Positions 34,494-44,071 of a stretch of 64,000 nt of DNA are shown one piece after another (the first letter of the stretch is position 1; each line of letters begins with the position of its first letter). The stretch lies in contig WFTL01000134.1 in assembly GCA_015485495.1 (NCBI GenBank), forward strand, positions 1 to 64,000. The letters run 5' to 3'. A program made the position numbers and the translations under genes. The notes below the pieces were generated by a model that made no database searches, was not told where the DNA came from, and worked only from the letters and a program-made list of their open reading frames with translations. Source of the stretch: Planctomycetaceae bacterium (GTDB taxonomy: Bacteria; Planctomycetota; Planctomycetia; Planctomycetales; Planctomycetaceae).

Positions 34494-35573
34494 TCAGCCC
34501 TGCTGCAGGGCCAGTTCCCGACGAATGCGAATCGCGACATCCGGAGACACCATCGCTGCGGTCGCCATCTGACACATGACGGCTCCTGCTTCCAGACAGC
34601 GCCGCACGTCGTCGGCGGTCCGGATTCCTCCGACAGCAATGAACCGCACCGGCCCAAAGCCCTTTTGCTCCAGACCGGCAAACAGACGAAGCTGACGTAC
34701 CGATGCCTCCAGAATCCCTGCTCCGCAGATGCCTCGTTTCTGGCCGCCAAACAGCAGTTGTCCGGAATGCCGAACGTGAGTGGCCACACTGTTGGTCATG
34801 GAAACGGTATCCACGAAGGGACCGACTGCCTGCAGCAGGGCTCCCGCCGCTTCCACTGAAGCCACGTGTCCAATCTTGACGATGAAGGGCACACCGCCGA
34901 TGGCATCGCGCACCGCGGCAGCCACACCGGCTGCAGCCTCCGCGTCCTGGTAAAGCTGGCCGTCCGGAGTACACACATTCGGACAGGAAAAATTGGCTTC
35001 CACCGCGTCGGCACCACTGTCCACCGCCCAGCGGGCGCAGGCAGCGTAATCCCGGGCCAGTTCTTCGGTTCCCTGGCCGGATTCGACGGTGGCCACCACG
35101 GAAACCACCAGAACCTTTCGGTCCGGCAGCATACGCCGCGTCTGTTCGACATCCGCGCGCCAGATGTCCGGGTCCGCGGACGGCATGCCGAACGACACGG
35201 CCCACGTTCCCTGCATTTTTTCAGAGGCAGCCAGCTCCCCGGTCTGCTCATCGACCTGACCACATTCCACCGGCTGCAGATTGGGCATTTCGTAACAGGG
35301 ATGAAAACACCGACGCACGGTCTTGTAGGTCAGCACGTCGAATCCCAGACTCGCGTAGTACAGACACCATCGTCCGTTCAGCAGCGGTCCGGCCGGAATT
35401 CCCAAAGGAGACTCGATCGGCAGCCCGCAGAAATCCCATGTCCCGGGGACGGACGGAACCTCGATGTCGACAGGATCCGGGGCGTGTTCCCGATTCCATT
35501 CATAGGAACGAAAGCGATCGTATCGGGGCAGTCGATCGGACGGCAGCGAAGAGGCGGACATCCGAGGGATCAC
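34494..35573 (-). CDS. Dihydroorotate dehydrogenase-like flavoprotein
   Basis: A 359-residue TIM-barrel flavoprotein related to PyrD. Family motifs are PLGIPAGPLLNGRW near the start, VEANFSCPN with a Cys-rich continuation VCTPDG, IVKIGHV, and the FMN phosphate site FIAVGGIRTADDVRRCLEAGA. It lacks the expected PyrD class 2 membrane helix and the usual class 1 context, so the name 'dihydroorotate dehydrogenase-like' is safer than pyrD. The GTG at 35573 overlaps the upstream dsbD stop as GTGA; an ATG lies 12 bases later. It faces the ATP-grasp gene across 19 bases. Confidence 0.8.
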   Translation of the reverse strand: MIPRMSASSLPSDRLPRYDRFRSYEWNREHAPDPVDIEVPSVPGTWDFCGLPIESPLGIPAGPLLNGRWCLYYASLGFDVLTYKTVRRCFHPCYEMPNLQPVECGQVDEQTGELAASEKMQGTWAVSFGMPSADPDIWRADVEQTRRMLPDRKVLVVSVVATVESGQGTEELARDYAACARWAVDSGADAVEANFSCPNVCTPDGQLYQDAEAAAGVAAAVRDAIGGVPFIVKIGHVASVEAAGALLQAVGPFVDTVSMTNSVATHVRHSGQLLFGGQKRGICGAGILEASVRQLRLFAGLEQKGFGPVRFIAVGGIRTADDVRRCLEAGAVMCQMATAAMVSPDVAIRIRRELALQQG

Positions 35574-38230
35574 CTGCGCCGCAGCGGCCGATCGGGAACC
35601 CGGAGCTCGGCCCGCGCCGTCCGGGACTCGAATTTCTGCAGACCTTCCTGCAGAAACCTTTCGAATTCCTCCTGACTGACCAGCCCCGACGTCCGTGCCA
35701 AAACGTCTCCATCCGGAGACAGAATCAGATAGGTCGGCATGGCGGTGCCTCCGGTCAGCCGCGTGCTCAGCTCCAGGTTCTCATCGAGCAGCCGCTCCCG
35801 TTCCTTCGGGTCGGTCACGCCTGGAATGATGTCCAGAAAAAGCTGAGCCCTCGGAAGGGTTGCCAGAATCTCGAGGATTTCCGGTTCGCCAAGCACGCTG
35901 TTTTCCATGTCGCGGCAGTTGGTGCAGTTGACCCCCGTAAAATCGACGAAAACCGGCCGGTTGTGCTGCCGGGCCAGCGTCAGCGCATCGTCCAGATCCA
36001 GGGCGTACGCGAGACCTCGATGAACCAGCGCGTACCGGGACTTGCGCAGCCCCGGAAACGCATCCTGGACTCCGTTCGGATCACGGCCGCCGACCGCATC
36101 TGCCGTTTCAAAGCGCGGCGGAGCAAACCCGGCCAGACGATCCCAGATCCAGTTGTCCGGAGGACGCGGGCTGAACAGCCCCGCACAGATCAGCAGGGAC
36201 AGACTGACGCATGCGATTCCCCACAGCCCGCCGACCGGAGACACTCCCTCCGCCGATGCCCCGTCTTTTGAAAAACGCACAACCCCCAGCAGATACAGCC
36301 CGGTCACCAGAGCCAGAGCTGCCCAGAGAACCATCGTAGTCGTGAAATCCAGGAAACGGGGCATCCCGTCCGGACTGAATCCGATGTCAGCGACACTCAG
36401 AAACTTCACCACGAAAGCCAGTTCAATCAGTCCGGCCGTGCTTTTGACCTTCTGCATCCAGCCACCACTTGCCGGAAGACGGGCCAGCACCCCGGGAAAC
36501 AGTGCCAGAAGAAAGAACGGACTGGCGAAGGCGGCCGAAAAGGCCAGCATGCCGAGAATCGGCCACAGGTAATTTCCCTGAGCAGCCCAGACGAGAATCG
36601 TCGCCACGAACGCCGTCGTGCAGGTGAACGAAACCAGCGTGAACGTGAGGGCCATGAACAGCACCCCGACCAGCCCCCCCTGAACTTCCCGTTTCGATGT
36701 CCAGTTCAGAAGCGCAGCCGGAACGCGGATTTCGAAAACCCCCATCAGCATGAGTGCAAAAGCGATGAACACGGCCGCAAAAATCAGGTTGAGCCAGGGA
36801 CCGTTCGCCAGTTCCGTCATCATCTGCGGACCGAACAGAATGGACACCAGCACTCCGATGATCGTGAACGATCCCACAATTCCCAGACAGTAAACGACCG
36901 CCAGAACCGTGGAACTGCCTTTTCCGGACTCCGCCTGTTTCAGAAAAAAGGCGACCGTGACCGGAATCATGGGAAACACACAGGGCGTCAGCAGCGCCAC
37001 GAAACCGGAAATCATCGCCGCCACCAGAAATGGAATCAGCCCCTGACGATGCGCATCGCGGATGCCGGCGGCCGGTGCATCCGACGTGTCCGGCGACGGC
37101 GGGGCTTCCGGTGGCCGCGGAGGGGCTGCCGGAGGAGCACCGGCCAGACGATCTGTCTCAGCAAACTCGAACGGTTCCACAGCATCCGGTCCTCCCAGGC
37201 CCACCGTAAAATGAGCATCGGCCGGAAGATTGCAGACCGTCGAACACGCCTGGCCGGACACCGTGCCGCTCACCGTCGCCTCCGCGGAAATCACCCGAAA
37301 CGTGGCCGACCAGGTCACCTGACCTTCGTGAACCTCGAACCACTCGCCGTCCAGAACCCCTGGCTTGCGCTCCGGTTCCCGATCGGCCTGGAAATCGGTG
37401 AGCTGTTCCAGGCCGCGCACATCCGCCAGAACAATCCTGGTGGGCGTCCCGGCATCAGGGTCCATCGAACGGGAATAGGTGTGCCAGCCTGGAGCCAGTT
37501 CCGCAGTGACCGACAACGTCACTGTGTCCCCCGGCCCGGCGTCCGGAGGATTCAGCGCCACGACATACCGCATGCGTGCATCGGACGCCGACACTCCTTC
37601 CTGAAAGACGGCCACACGCGAAGGAATCCGAGGAGCCTTCGGCAGCCGTTCTGATGAGGTGCGTTCAGCCGGCGACCTGCTGACCGTTCCGGTCGCCGTA
37701 AATTCCGGTGGAGGATACAGGGCGATGCACACGCCGCCCGGCCCGACCGAACAGATCTGCCCGCGCAGCCGGCCGGAGACGGAAATCTCGTCAGATCCCC
37801 GATCCGTCACGCGATACCGACGCGACCAGGTCACGGGATCTTCATACTTTTCAATATTTCCCTGAAAGTCTTCGCTGAATACCACCGTGGGCGCATGATC
37901 GGGTACGAAACCCGGCTGCACAGGATCCAGCCCCGTCGGGTCATCGAGCACAATCTGTGTTTTCTGTCCGGCCGGAGTCGTCATCGAATACAGGTAGAAA
38001 CCTTTCGGAGGAACCGCCGTGACACGCAGTTCCACGATGCCGTCTCCGACAGGCACCAGTTCGGCGTCCAGCCCCACCGTCGCCGTGTCCGGCCCCTTCA
38101 ATGCGGCATCAGCTCCGCCTCCGGAATCGAGAAACTTCGAAAACCGGTCCGTCGTCGAAAAACCGTCCTGGCCGACTGCACCAGCCGAAAGCCACAACAG
38201 CAGGATCACAGGGAAAGCCCGATTCAACAT
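35570..38230 (-). CDS. DsbD-like thiol:disulfide interchange protein
   Basis: An 886-residue inner-membrane electron carrier that passes electrons from cytoplasmic thioredoxin to the periplasm. Signal peptide (residues 1-20), two tandem DsbD-alpha-type domains (about 45-165 and 210-350, each ending in a Cys pair such as CSTVCNLPADAHF), a linker, about eight membrane helices starting at LIPFLVAAMISGFVALLTPCVFP, and a C-terminal thioredoxin domain with PVFVDFTGVNCTNCRDM near 760. The duplicated outer domain makes it longer than E. coli DsbD (about 560). Its stop overlaps the downstream flavoprotein gene. Confidence 0.88.
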   Translation of the reverse strand: MLNRAFPVILLLWLSAGAVGQDGFSTTDRFSKFLDSGGGADAALKGPDTATVGLDAELVPVGDGIVELRVTAVPPKGFYLYSMTTPAGQKTQIVLDDPTGLDPVQPGFVPDHAPTVVFSEDFQGNIEKYEDPVTWSRRYRVTDRGSDEISVSGRLRGQICSVGPGGVCIALYPPPEFTATGTVSRSPAERTSSERLPKAPRIPSRVAVFQEGVSASDARMRYVVALNPPDAGPGDTVTLSVTAELAPGWHTYSRSMDPDAGTPTRIVLADVRGLEQLTDFQADREPERKPGVLDGEWFEVHEGQVTWSATFRVISAEATVSGTVSGQACSTVCNLPADAHFTVGLGGPDAVEPFEFAETDRLAGAPPAAPPRPPEAPPSPDTSDAPAAGIRDAHRQGLIPFLVAAMISGFVALLTPCVFPMIPVTVAFFLKQAESGKGSSTVLAVVYCLGIVGSFTIIGVLVSILFGPQMMTELANGPWLNLIFAAVFIAFALMLMGVFEIRVPAALLNWTSKREVQGGLVGVLFMALTFTLVSFTCTTAFVATILVWAAQGNYLWPILGMLAFSAAFASPFFLLALFPGVLARLPASGGWMQKVKSTAGLIELAFVVKFLSVADIGFSPDGMPRFLDFTTTMVLWAALALVTGLYLLGVVRFSKDGASAEGVSPVGGLWGIACVSLSLLICAGLFSPRPPDNWIWDRLAGFAPPRFETADAVGGRDPNGVQDAFPGLRKSRYALVHRGLAYALDLDDALTLARQHNRPVFVDFTGVNCTNCRDMENSVLGEPEILEILATLPRAQLFLDIIPGVTDPKERERLLDENLELSTRLTGGTAMPTYLILSPDGDVLARTSGLVSQEEFERFLQEGLQKFESRTARAELRVPDRPLRRR

Positions 38231-38697
38231 GCCGTGATTCCATCATCCATTCACAATTCCCGACTGTTTTCCGAAAGATCAGCCGGAACAGAAAACCCGT
38301 CCAGTGTTTCCGATGAGACGCCGCCGGACGTCCGATGCTTACGGACGTTTCCCGGACACACTCCGTTCGACAGAACGCCGATTCCGCGTTCCGGCCGAAT
38401 CCTGCTCCCGCCGATCCGCTTCCGGCCATGCCTGCCGCCCAGTCCCCTATTGTCTTCGGCGACCGACGAAAAGTCGACACGAATGAACGTTGGGAATCGG
38501 CCACAGAACAGAACACACATCCCCCCTTCCACGGAGAACACCCGTTCACCCGACCGGACGCTGTTTTCCGCTGCCGGCCCAGCAGCCGCAGGCTCCGAAT
38601 CGATTCCGATCCGCGGGAATCCCCGCAGGTGCAGCCCTGCTGCGAGCTGCCGATCGGGCCCCCACATTCGCCTTCCCGGCAGGTTCCGCCTCGTTTT
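38231..38697. promoter_or_regulatory. Divergent region between dsbD-like and tetR genes
   Basis: About 470 bases without a supported gene. The dsbD-like promoter should lie in the left part; the tetR operators are at the right end. I see no repeats or other structure of note in the middle. Confidence 0.4.
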
Positions 38698-38740
38698 TGA
38701 CAGAATGTCAGAAATCTTCTTGTTTTCTGACAGAGTGTCA
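38698..38740. promoter_or_regulatory. Two palindromic operators of the efflux operon
   Basis: TGACAGAATGTCA (38698-38710) and TGACAGAGTGTCA (38728-38740) are both TGACA-N3-TGTCA palindromes, 30 bases (about three helical turns) apart. The first contains a TTGACA -35-like box and the second ends 14 bases before the tetR start. They are the expected sites for autorepression by the adjacent TetR protein. Confidence 0.85.
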
Positions 38741-38754
38741 ATCATCATGAAGAC

Positions 38755-39483
38755 ATGTCCACACTGACCCCCAAACAGCAGGAAATCCGCGACCGGGAAA
38801 CGCGGATTCTGGAGGTGGCTCGTCGTCTGCTGGATGACAGCGGCTACCTGGGGCTCAGTATGGATGCCATTGCGGCCGAGCTCGGGTATTCGCGGGGCAC
38901 GATCTACAACCATTTTTCCTGTAAAGAAGAGATCATCATCGCTCAGGCGATCCGCACCATGAATCAGCGGACGAACATGTTTCGCCGCGCCGCTTCGACC
39001 TCCGGACGGCCGCGGCAGCGGCTGTCGGCCATCGGGGTGGCGGCGGAACTGTTTGTTCGGCTGCACCCTGATCACTTCGCCGTGGAACAGCTCATTCGAT
39101 CAGCATCCATCTGGGACAAGACCTCCGAAAAACGGCGCCGCGCCATGCATCTGGCGGAAAGCCAGTGCATGGCCATCGTCGCCGGAATTGTGCGGGACGG
39201 GATCGCCCATGGGGATCTCACTCTGCCGGATCAGTTCAGTCCGGAAGATCTGGTGTTCTGCCTGTGGTCTGTGACCTTCGGAGCGTACTCCATCATTGCC
39301 ACCAGCGACGGACTGGAAGCACACGGCGTACTCGATCCCTGGTATGCCGTTCGGCTGAACATCAATCGCACGCTCGACGGATTTCAATGGGAACCGCTGT
39401 CCACAGAATTCGACTATCTGGCCCAGTTCGAACAGCTCATCCACGACGTGTTTCCTGAAGAACAGCGGCAGCTTTTCGGCTGA
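38755..39483 (+). CDS. TetR-family transcriptional repressor
   Basis: A 242-residue regulator. The N-terminal helix-turn-helix is clear: ETRILEVARRLLDDSGYLGLSMDAIAAELGYSRGTIYNHFSCKEEI (about 14-60). The C-terminal ligand-binding domain is unrelated to well-known types. It is the first gene of a unit with a membrane-fusion protein (3 bases downstream) and an RND pump, so it probably represses all three and is released by a pump substrate. The two identical palindromes just upstream support autoregulation. The ATG at 38755 is the only start that includes the full HTH. Confidence 0.93.
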   Translation: MSTLTPKQQEIRDRETRILEVARRLLDDSGYLGLSMDAIAAELGYSRGTIYNHFSCKEEIIIAQAIRTMNQRTNMFRRAASTSGRPRQRLSAIGVAAELFVRLHPDHFAVEQLIRSASIWDKTSEKRRRAMHLAESQCMAIVAGIVRDGIAHGDLTLPDQFSPEDLVFCLWSVTFGAYSIIATSDGLEAHGVLDPWYAVRLNINRTLDGFQWEPLSTEFDYLAQFEQLIHDVFPEEQRQLFG

Positions 39484-39486
39484 CCT

Positions 39487-40785
39487 GTGTCTCACCAAAA
39501 AACCACGATGCGCCATTTTCTCACATCGAGACGGACTTTGCTCCTGTTTCTGCTGATCGTTCTGCTGTCGGCAGCGGGGTCTGCCGTGCACCGGCCGGCC
39601 GCACAACCTGCAACGCATCCGGATGCCGCTCCGGCGGCTCTGCCGGTTTCCGTCATCACGGCTCGTCCGGTCAGTTCGTTCGCTCAGACCCGCCACTACA
39701 CGGGAACTCTGGTAGCCGGCCGCACGTCGGAACTGAGTTTCCAGCGTTCCGCGGAGGTGGTGGAAATCGCCGTGGATGAAGGAGACGCCGTACAGACCGG
39801 CGACGAAATCGCCCGGCTCGACGTGCGGCGTCTGGACACCGCGCAGCAGATTCTCGAAGCACAGCGGGCCGCCGCGGCAGCCCGGCTGCGGGAACTCCAG
39901 GCCGGCCCGCGCCGTGAAACGATCGAAGCCACGCGTGCCCAGGTCGCCGAACTGGAAGCGCAGCAGGAACTGGCTGAACGAACTCACCGCCGCACGCTGG
40001 AACTGCAGGCGCGGAATTCCGCATCGGCCCAGGCAGTGGATAACACGCTGCTGTCTCTGGAAGCAGCCACCGCCCGGCTGCGGCGCGCGCGCCGCCGTCT
40101 GGAAGAACTGGAATCCGGAACACGTCAGGAACAGATCGACGCGCAGCGAGCCGCGGTGGCTCAGCTGGATGCCCGGCTGGCTGATCTGAAACTGGATCGG
40201 GAAGACAGCGTGCTCCGTGCTCCGTTTGCCGGACGGATCTCCCGGCGGTACCTGGACGAAGGCACCGTGGTGACTGTCGGGCAGCCCGTCGTGCGGCTTG
40301 TGGAGGACACTGTTCTGGAAGCGCGCATCGGGCTTCCGGCAGACAGGCTGTCTCATCTGCACGAAGGGGATTCCGTGACGCTGCGGCACAAGGACCGGCT
40401 TCTGAAAGCCGCGTTCCTTCATGTGCTGCCGGAAGTCGATCTGCGAACCCGCACACAGACTGCCGTTTTCCGACTGACTGAGCAGGATGCCCGAAAAGCG
40501 GCCCCCGGGCAGACCGTGAGAATCACGCTGACCAGCGAGGTCCCGGCCCGCGGGTTCTGGCTGCCCACGACGGCTCTGGCCCCCTCCCGCCGCGGTCTGT
40601 GGTCGGCCTATGTCGTGGACCACCGCGACGGACACGACGTGATTGCTGAACGAACCGTAGAGGTTCTGCACACAGAAGGAGACCGGGTTCTGGTGACAGG
40701 AACTCTTTATCCGGAAGACCGTGTCGTGGCGACGGGGGTGCACCGGGTGGTCCCGGGGCAGCGTGTGACGGTCCTGCAGCCATGA
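39487..40785 (+). CDS. RND efflux membrane-fusion (HlyD/AcrA-type) protein
   Basis: A 432-residue periplasmic adaptor. One N-terminal membrane anchor (about 16-32, LLLFLLIVLLSAAGSAV) is followed by the lipoyl-like half motif YTGTLVAGRTSELSFQRSAEVVEIAVDEGDAVQTGDEIARLDV, a long alpha-helical hairpin (about 110-250) and the second half motif RAPFAGRISRRYLDEGTVVTVGQPVVRLVE. The C-terminal beta-barrel and membrane-proximal domains follow. The GTG at 39487 is 3 bases after tetR; an ATG at 39508 would drop seven residues. No outer-membrane channel gene is adjacent. Confidence 0.92.
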   Translation: MSHQKTTMRHFLTSRRTLLLFLLIVLLSAAGSAVHRPAAQPATHPDAAPAALPVSVITARPVSSFAQTRHYTGTLVAGRTSELSFQRSAEVVEIAVDEGDAVQTGDEIARLDVRRLDTAQQILEAQRAAAAARLRELQAGPRRETIEATRAQVAELEAQQELAERTHRRTLELQARNSASAQAVDNTLLSLEAATARLRRARRRLEELESGTRQEQIDAQRAAVAQLDARLADLKLDREDSVLRAPFAGRISRRYLDEGTVVTVGQPVVRLVEDTVLEARIGLPADRLSHLHEGDSVTLRHKDRLLKAAFLHVLPEVDLRTRTQTAVFRLTEQDARKAAPGQTVRITLTSEVPARGFWLPTTALAPSRRGLWSAYVVDHRDGHDVIAERTVEVLHTEGDRVLVTGTLYPEDRVVATGVHRVVPGQRVTVLQP

Positions 40786-40846
40786 CCTGCCGTCTGTCGG
40801 GCCGGAATGGCCACCCCGTGCCGGATCCGGTTCGGTCGAAGAAAGT

Positions 40847-43800
40847 GTGTCGGTGATTTCCACGTTTTTCTATCGCCAGCCTCGCATCACGATCCTGGTC
40901 ATCAGCCTGATTCTGGTGTCCGGGCTGTCGGCGTTTTTCGTTCTGCCGCGCATGGAAGACCCGCTGATGACCGAACGCGTGGCGATGGTCAACACGGTTT
41001 ATCCCGGAGCCAACGCGGAACGGGTCGAAGCACTGGTCACGGAAAAGATCGAAGAAGAACTTCAGGAAGTGGACGAGATCATGGATCTGCGTTCCTTTTC
41101 CGGAGCCGGCATTTCCACGATCACGATCGAACTGCGGGATGACGTGTATGCCGATCAGGTCGGGGCCATCTGGTCCCGGATTCGTGACAAACTTGACGAC
41201 GTGGCTCCACGGCTTCCCCAGGATGCCCGGAAACCGGAATTCGTCGATCTGAAGCTCAAAGCCTATGCCCTCATTGTCGGTGTGGTGTGGGAACATCCTG
41301 ATCCGGAAAACGCCGCCCCTTCGTGGGCAATCCTCCGACGAACCGCCGAACAGCTCGAAGAACGCATCCGGGCGGTTCCCGGCACGGAAGTCATCGATCT
41401 GTTCGGCGAACCGCAGGAAGAGGTCGTTGTGGAAGTGGATGCCTTCCGGCTGGCGACATTCGGACTGACGGTCCGCGACGTGGCCGATCAGATCCAGGCC
41501 AGCGATGCCCGCATGTCGGCCGGTCTTCTGCGCGGCCGGTCAAACCTGATGGTGGAAGTTCACGGAGAACTGGATTCGCTCGACCGCATCGGACGCATTC
41601 CAGTTCGGTCCACGGCCGACGGCCGTTTCGTCCTGCTGTCGGACATTGCCGACATCCGCCGTTCCATCGTGGATCCTCCGCAAAGCATGGTGCTCATCGA
41701 CGGACAGCATGCGGTCGCTCTGGCAGTCACCGTCCGGAACGATCAGCGCATCGATCAGTGGTCCGAACGTGTCCGGGCGGTCGTTCAGCAGTTTGCAGCC
41801 GGTCAGCCGCGCGGAATCACTGTGCGTCCGGTGTTCTGGCAGAGCACATATGTCACACAGCGGCTGGAGAATCTGCTGTGGAATCTTCTGTTCGGTGCCG
41901 TCGCCGTGGCAACCGTCGTGTTCATCATGATGGGCTGGCGCAGCGCCCTGGTCGTCAGTTCCGCCCTGCCGCTGTCGGCTCTGATGGTTCTTTCCGGAAT
42001 GCGCCTCCTGGAGATTCCGATTCACCAGATGTCCGTGACCGGACTGATCGTGGCACTGGGTCTGCTCATCGACAACGCGATCGTCATCGTGGACGACGTG
42101 TCGGTGAAGATCCAGGAAGGGCAGCATCCCGCGAACGCCGTGGGCACCAGTGTGCGTCACCTGGCGGTTCCCCTGCTGGGATCCACTCTGACCACCGCGC
42201 TGGCCTTCGGCCCGATTGCCCTCATGCCGGGGCCGGCCGGGGAGTTTGTCAGTTCGATCGCCATGAGCGTCATTCTGGCGATCTTCAGTTCCCTGTTTCT
42301 GGCCCTGACCATCGTTCCGGCTCTCACGGCCCTGGGCATTCGCCCGGATGATTCTGCCGGGCGCGGTCCGTGGTGGCAGGACGGGCTGAGCATTGCCGCG
42401 GTCAGCCGCGGCTATCGGGCCAGCCTGCAGTTCGTGTTCAGCCGTCCGGCACTGGGAATGTTTCTGGGAATGGCCCTGCCCCTGCTCGGCTTTGCCGCGG
42501 CATCCGCGCTGCCGGAACAGTTCTTTCCTCCGGCGGACCGCGATCAGTTCTATCTCGAAGTCGACTTTCCTCCACAGACATCGATTCACGAAACGCTGCG
42601 TCAGGTGCGTCGGATGCGACTGGATCTGCTGGAGAATCCCGACATCACGGACGTCACCTGGTTCGCCGGCGAAAGTGCTCCACCGTTCTACTACAACGTC
42701 GTGCAGCGTCGCAAAAACAATTCCCGCTATGCACAGGCCATCGTTCAGCTCGACGGCACCATCGCCACCCCGGAACTCATTTCATCTCTGCAGCAGCAGT
42801 TCGACGCCCGCTACCCGGAAGCCCGGGTTCTGGTGAGGCAGCTCGAACAGGGACCTCCCTTCGATGCTCCCGTGGAAGTGCGGCTGTTTGGTCCCGATCT
42901 GGATGTGCTGCGGCACCTGGGCAGCCAGGTGCGGCTGACACTGGCCGAAATCCCCGAGGTCATCCACACGCGGTCGGACATCAGTGAGCAGGTGGCGCGG
43001 CTGTCTGTTGTGGTTCCGGAAGAAGAAGCGCGTCTGGCCGGACTGACATTCGGTGCGATTTCCCGCCAGCTCAGCAGCAGTCTGGAAGGCGTCACCGGAG
43101 GTTCCGTTCTGGAAGCCACCGAAGAACTCCCCGTCCGCGTGCGGGTGACCAGTCGGTCTCGCAGCGACCTGTCCACCATCGCCTCCACGGAAATGCTGAC
43201 GCAGCGCTCTGATGCGGCCGGCGGAGCGGCCCCTCTTTCGGCCCTGTCTCAGGTGCATGTCATCCCGGCCACCGCCGGAATCACCCACCTGAACGGACGC
43301 CGGCTGAACGAAGTGAAGGCCTACCTGAAAGCCGGTGTTCTGCCGGCCGTCGTCCAGAAGGAATTCCTGAGGCGGCTGGAAGAATCGGACTTCGAGCTGC
43401 CTCCGGGATACGTCCTGACATTCGGCGGAGAATCCATGGAACGGGACGATGCCATCGGCAATCTGATGGCCAGCGTGGGAGTCCTCATGGTCCTCATGGC
43501 CGCCACGCTGGTCCTGAGTTTCGGTTCGTTTCGCATGGCGGCCATCATCGGAATCATCGCCGTTCTGTCTGCCGGACCGGGGCTGGGCGCTCTGTGGCTG
43601 TTCGGTTTTCCCTTCGGCTTCATGGCCATCATCGGCACGATGGGACTGATCGGTGTGGCCATCAATGATTCGATCGTCGTGCTGGCCGCCATTCGGGAGG
43701 ATGACCAGGCATCCACCGGTCGCCGCGATGCCGTGCTTCAGGTCGTCATGCGGGCCACGCGGCATGTCGTGGCCACCACGCTGACCACGATCGCCGGATT

Positions 43801-44008
43801 CGTGCCTCTGCTGATCGGCGGCGGCGGATTCTGGCCGCCGCTGGCCGTGGCCATTGCCGGCGGTGTCGGCGGAGCCACCCTGCTGGCTCTGTATTTCGTG
43901 CCATCGGCCTACATTCTGGCCATGTGCCGCGGCTGCGAATCGGAAGCCGCCGATTCCCGCCCCCAGACTCTGGCCGGACCGCAGGGAACACCGGCCCTGA
44001 CAACCTGA
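40847..44008 (+). CDS. RND-family efflux transporter
   Basis: A 1053-residue proton-driven exporter of the AcrB/CzcA superfamily with twelve membrane helices and two large periplasmic loops. The first helix starts at ITILVISLILVSGLSAFFV; helix 4 has the proton-relay residues in GLLIDNAIVIVDD (about 407-419), which is AcrB-like and not metal-exporter-like (no CzcA DFGxxVDGA motif). The C-terminal half repeats the pattern, with IGLIGVAINDSIVVLAAI. It is the third gene of the tetR operon and needs an outer-membrane partner encoded elsewhere. Starts at a GTG. Confidence 0.93.
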   Translation: MSVISTFFYRQPRITILVISLILVSGLSAFFVLPRMEDPLMTERVAMVNTVYPGANAERVEALVTEKIEEELQEVDEIMDLRSFSGAGISTITIELRDDVYADQVGAIWSRIRDKLDDVAPRLPQDARKPEFVDLKLKAYALIVGVVWEHPDPENAAPSWAILRRTAEQLEERIRAVPGTEVIDLFGEPQEEVVVEVDAFRLATFGLTVRDVADQIQASDARMSAGLLRGRSNLMVEVHGELDSLDRIGRIPVRSTADGRFVLLSDIADIRRSIVDPPQSMVLIDGQHAVALAVTVRNDQRIDQWSERVRAVVQQFAAGQPRGITVRPVFWQSTYVTQRLENLLWNLLFGAVAVATVVFIMMGWRSALVVSSALPLSALMVLSGMRLLEIPIHQMSVTGLIVALGLLIDNAIVIVDDVSVKIQEGQHPANAVGTSVRHLAVPLLGSTLTTALAFGPIALMPGPAGEFVSSIAMSVILAIFSSLFLALTIVPALTALGIRPDDSAGRGPWWQDGLSIAAVSRGYRASLQFVFSRPALGMFLGMALPLLGFAAASALPEQFFPPADRDQFYLEVDFPPQTSIHETLRQVRRMRLDLLENPDITDVTWFAGESAPPFYYNVVQRRKNNSRYAQAIVQLDGTIATPELISSLQQQFDARYPEARVLVRQLEQGPPFDAPVEVRLFGPDLDVLRHLGSQVRLTLAEIPEVIHTRSDISEQVARLSVVVPEEEARLAGLTFGAISRQLSSSLEGVTGGSVLEATEELPVRVRVTSRSRSDLSTIASTEMLTQRSDAAGGAAPLSALSQVHVIPATAGITHLNGRRLNEVKAYLKAGVLPAVVQKEFLRRLEESDFELPPGYVLTFGGESMERDDAIGNLMASVGVLMVLMAATLVLSFGSFRMAAIIGIIAVLSAGPGLGALWLFGFPFGFMAIIGTMGLIGVAINDSIVVLAAIREDDQASTGRRDAVLQVVMRATRHVVATTLTTIAGFVPLLIGGGGFWPPLAVAIAGGVGGATLLALYFVPSAYILAMCRGCESEAADSRPQTLAGPQGTPALTT

Positions 44009-44018
44009 AGCAGAACGC

Positions 44019-44034
44019 TTCCGGCTGACCGGAA
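44019..44034. terminator. Small hairpin between convergent genes
   Basis: TTCCGG-CTGA-CCGGAA, a 6-base stem and 4-base loop in the short gap after the RND gene and before the convergent UbiC-like gene stop. Possibly a two-way terminator, but there is no T run. Confidence 0.35.
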
Positions 44035-44071
44035 ATGACAGGGGCTCAGAGCGCCTGCCTTTCGGAATCGA

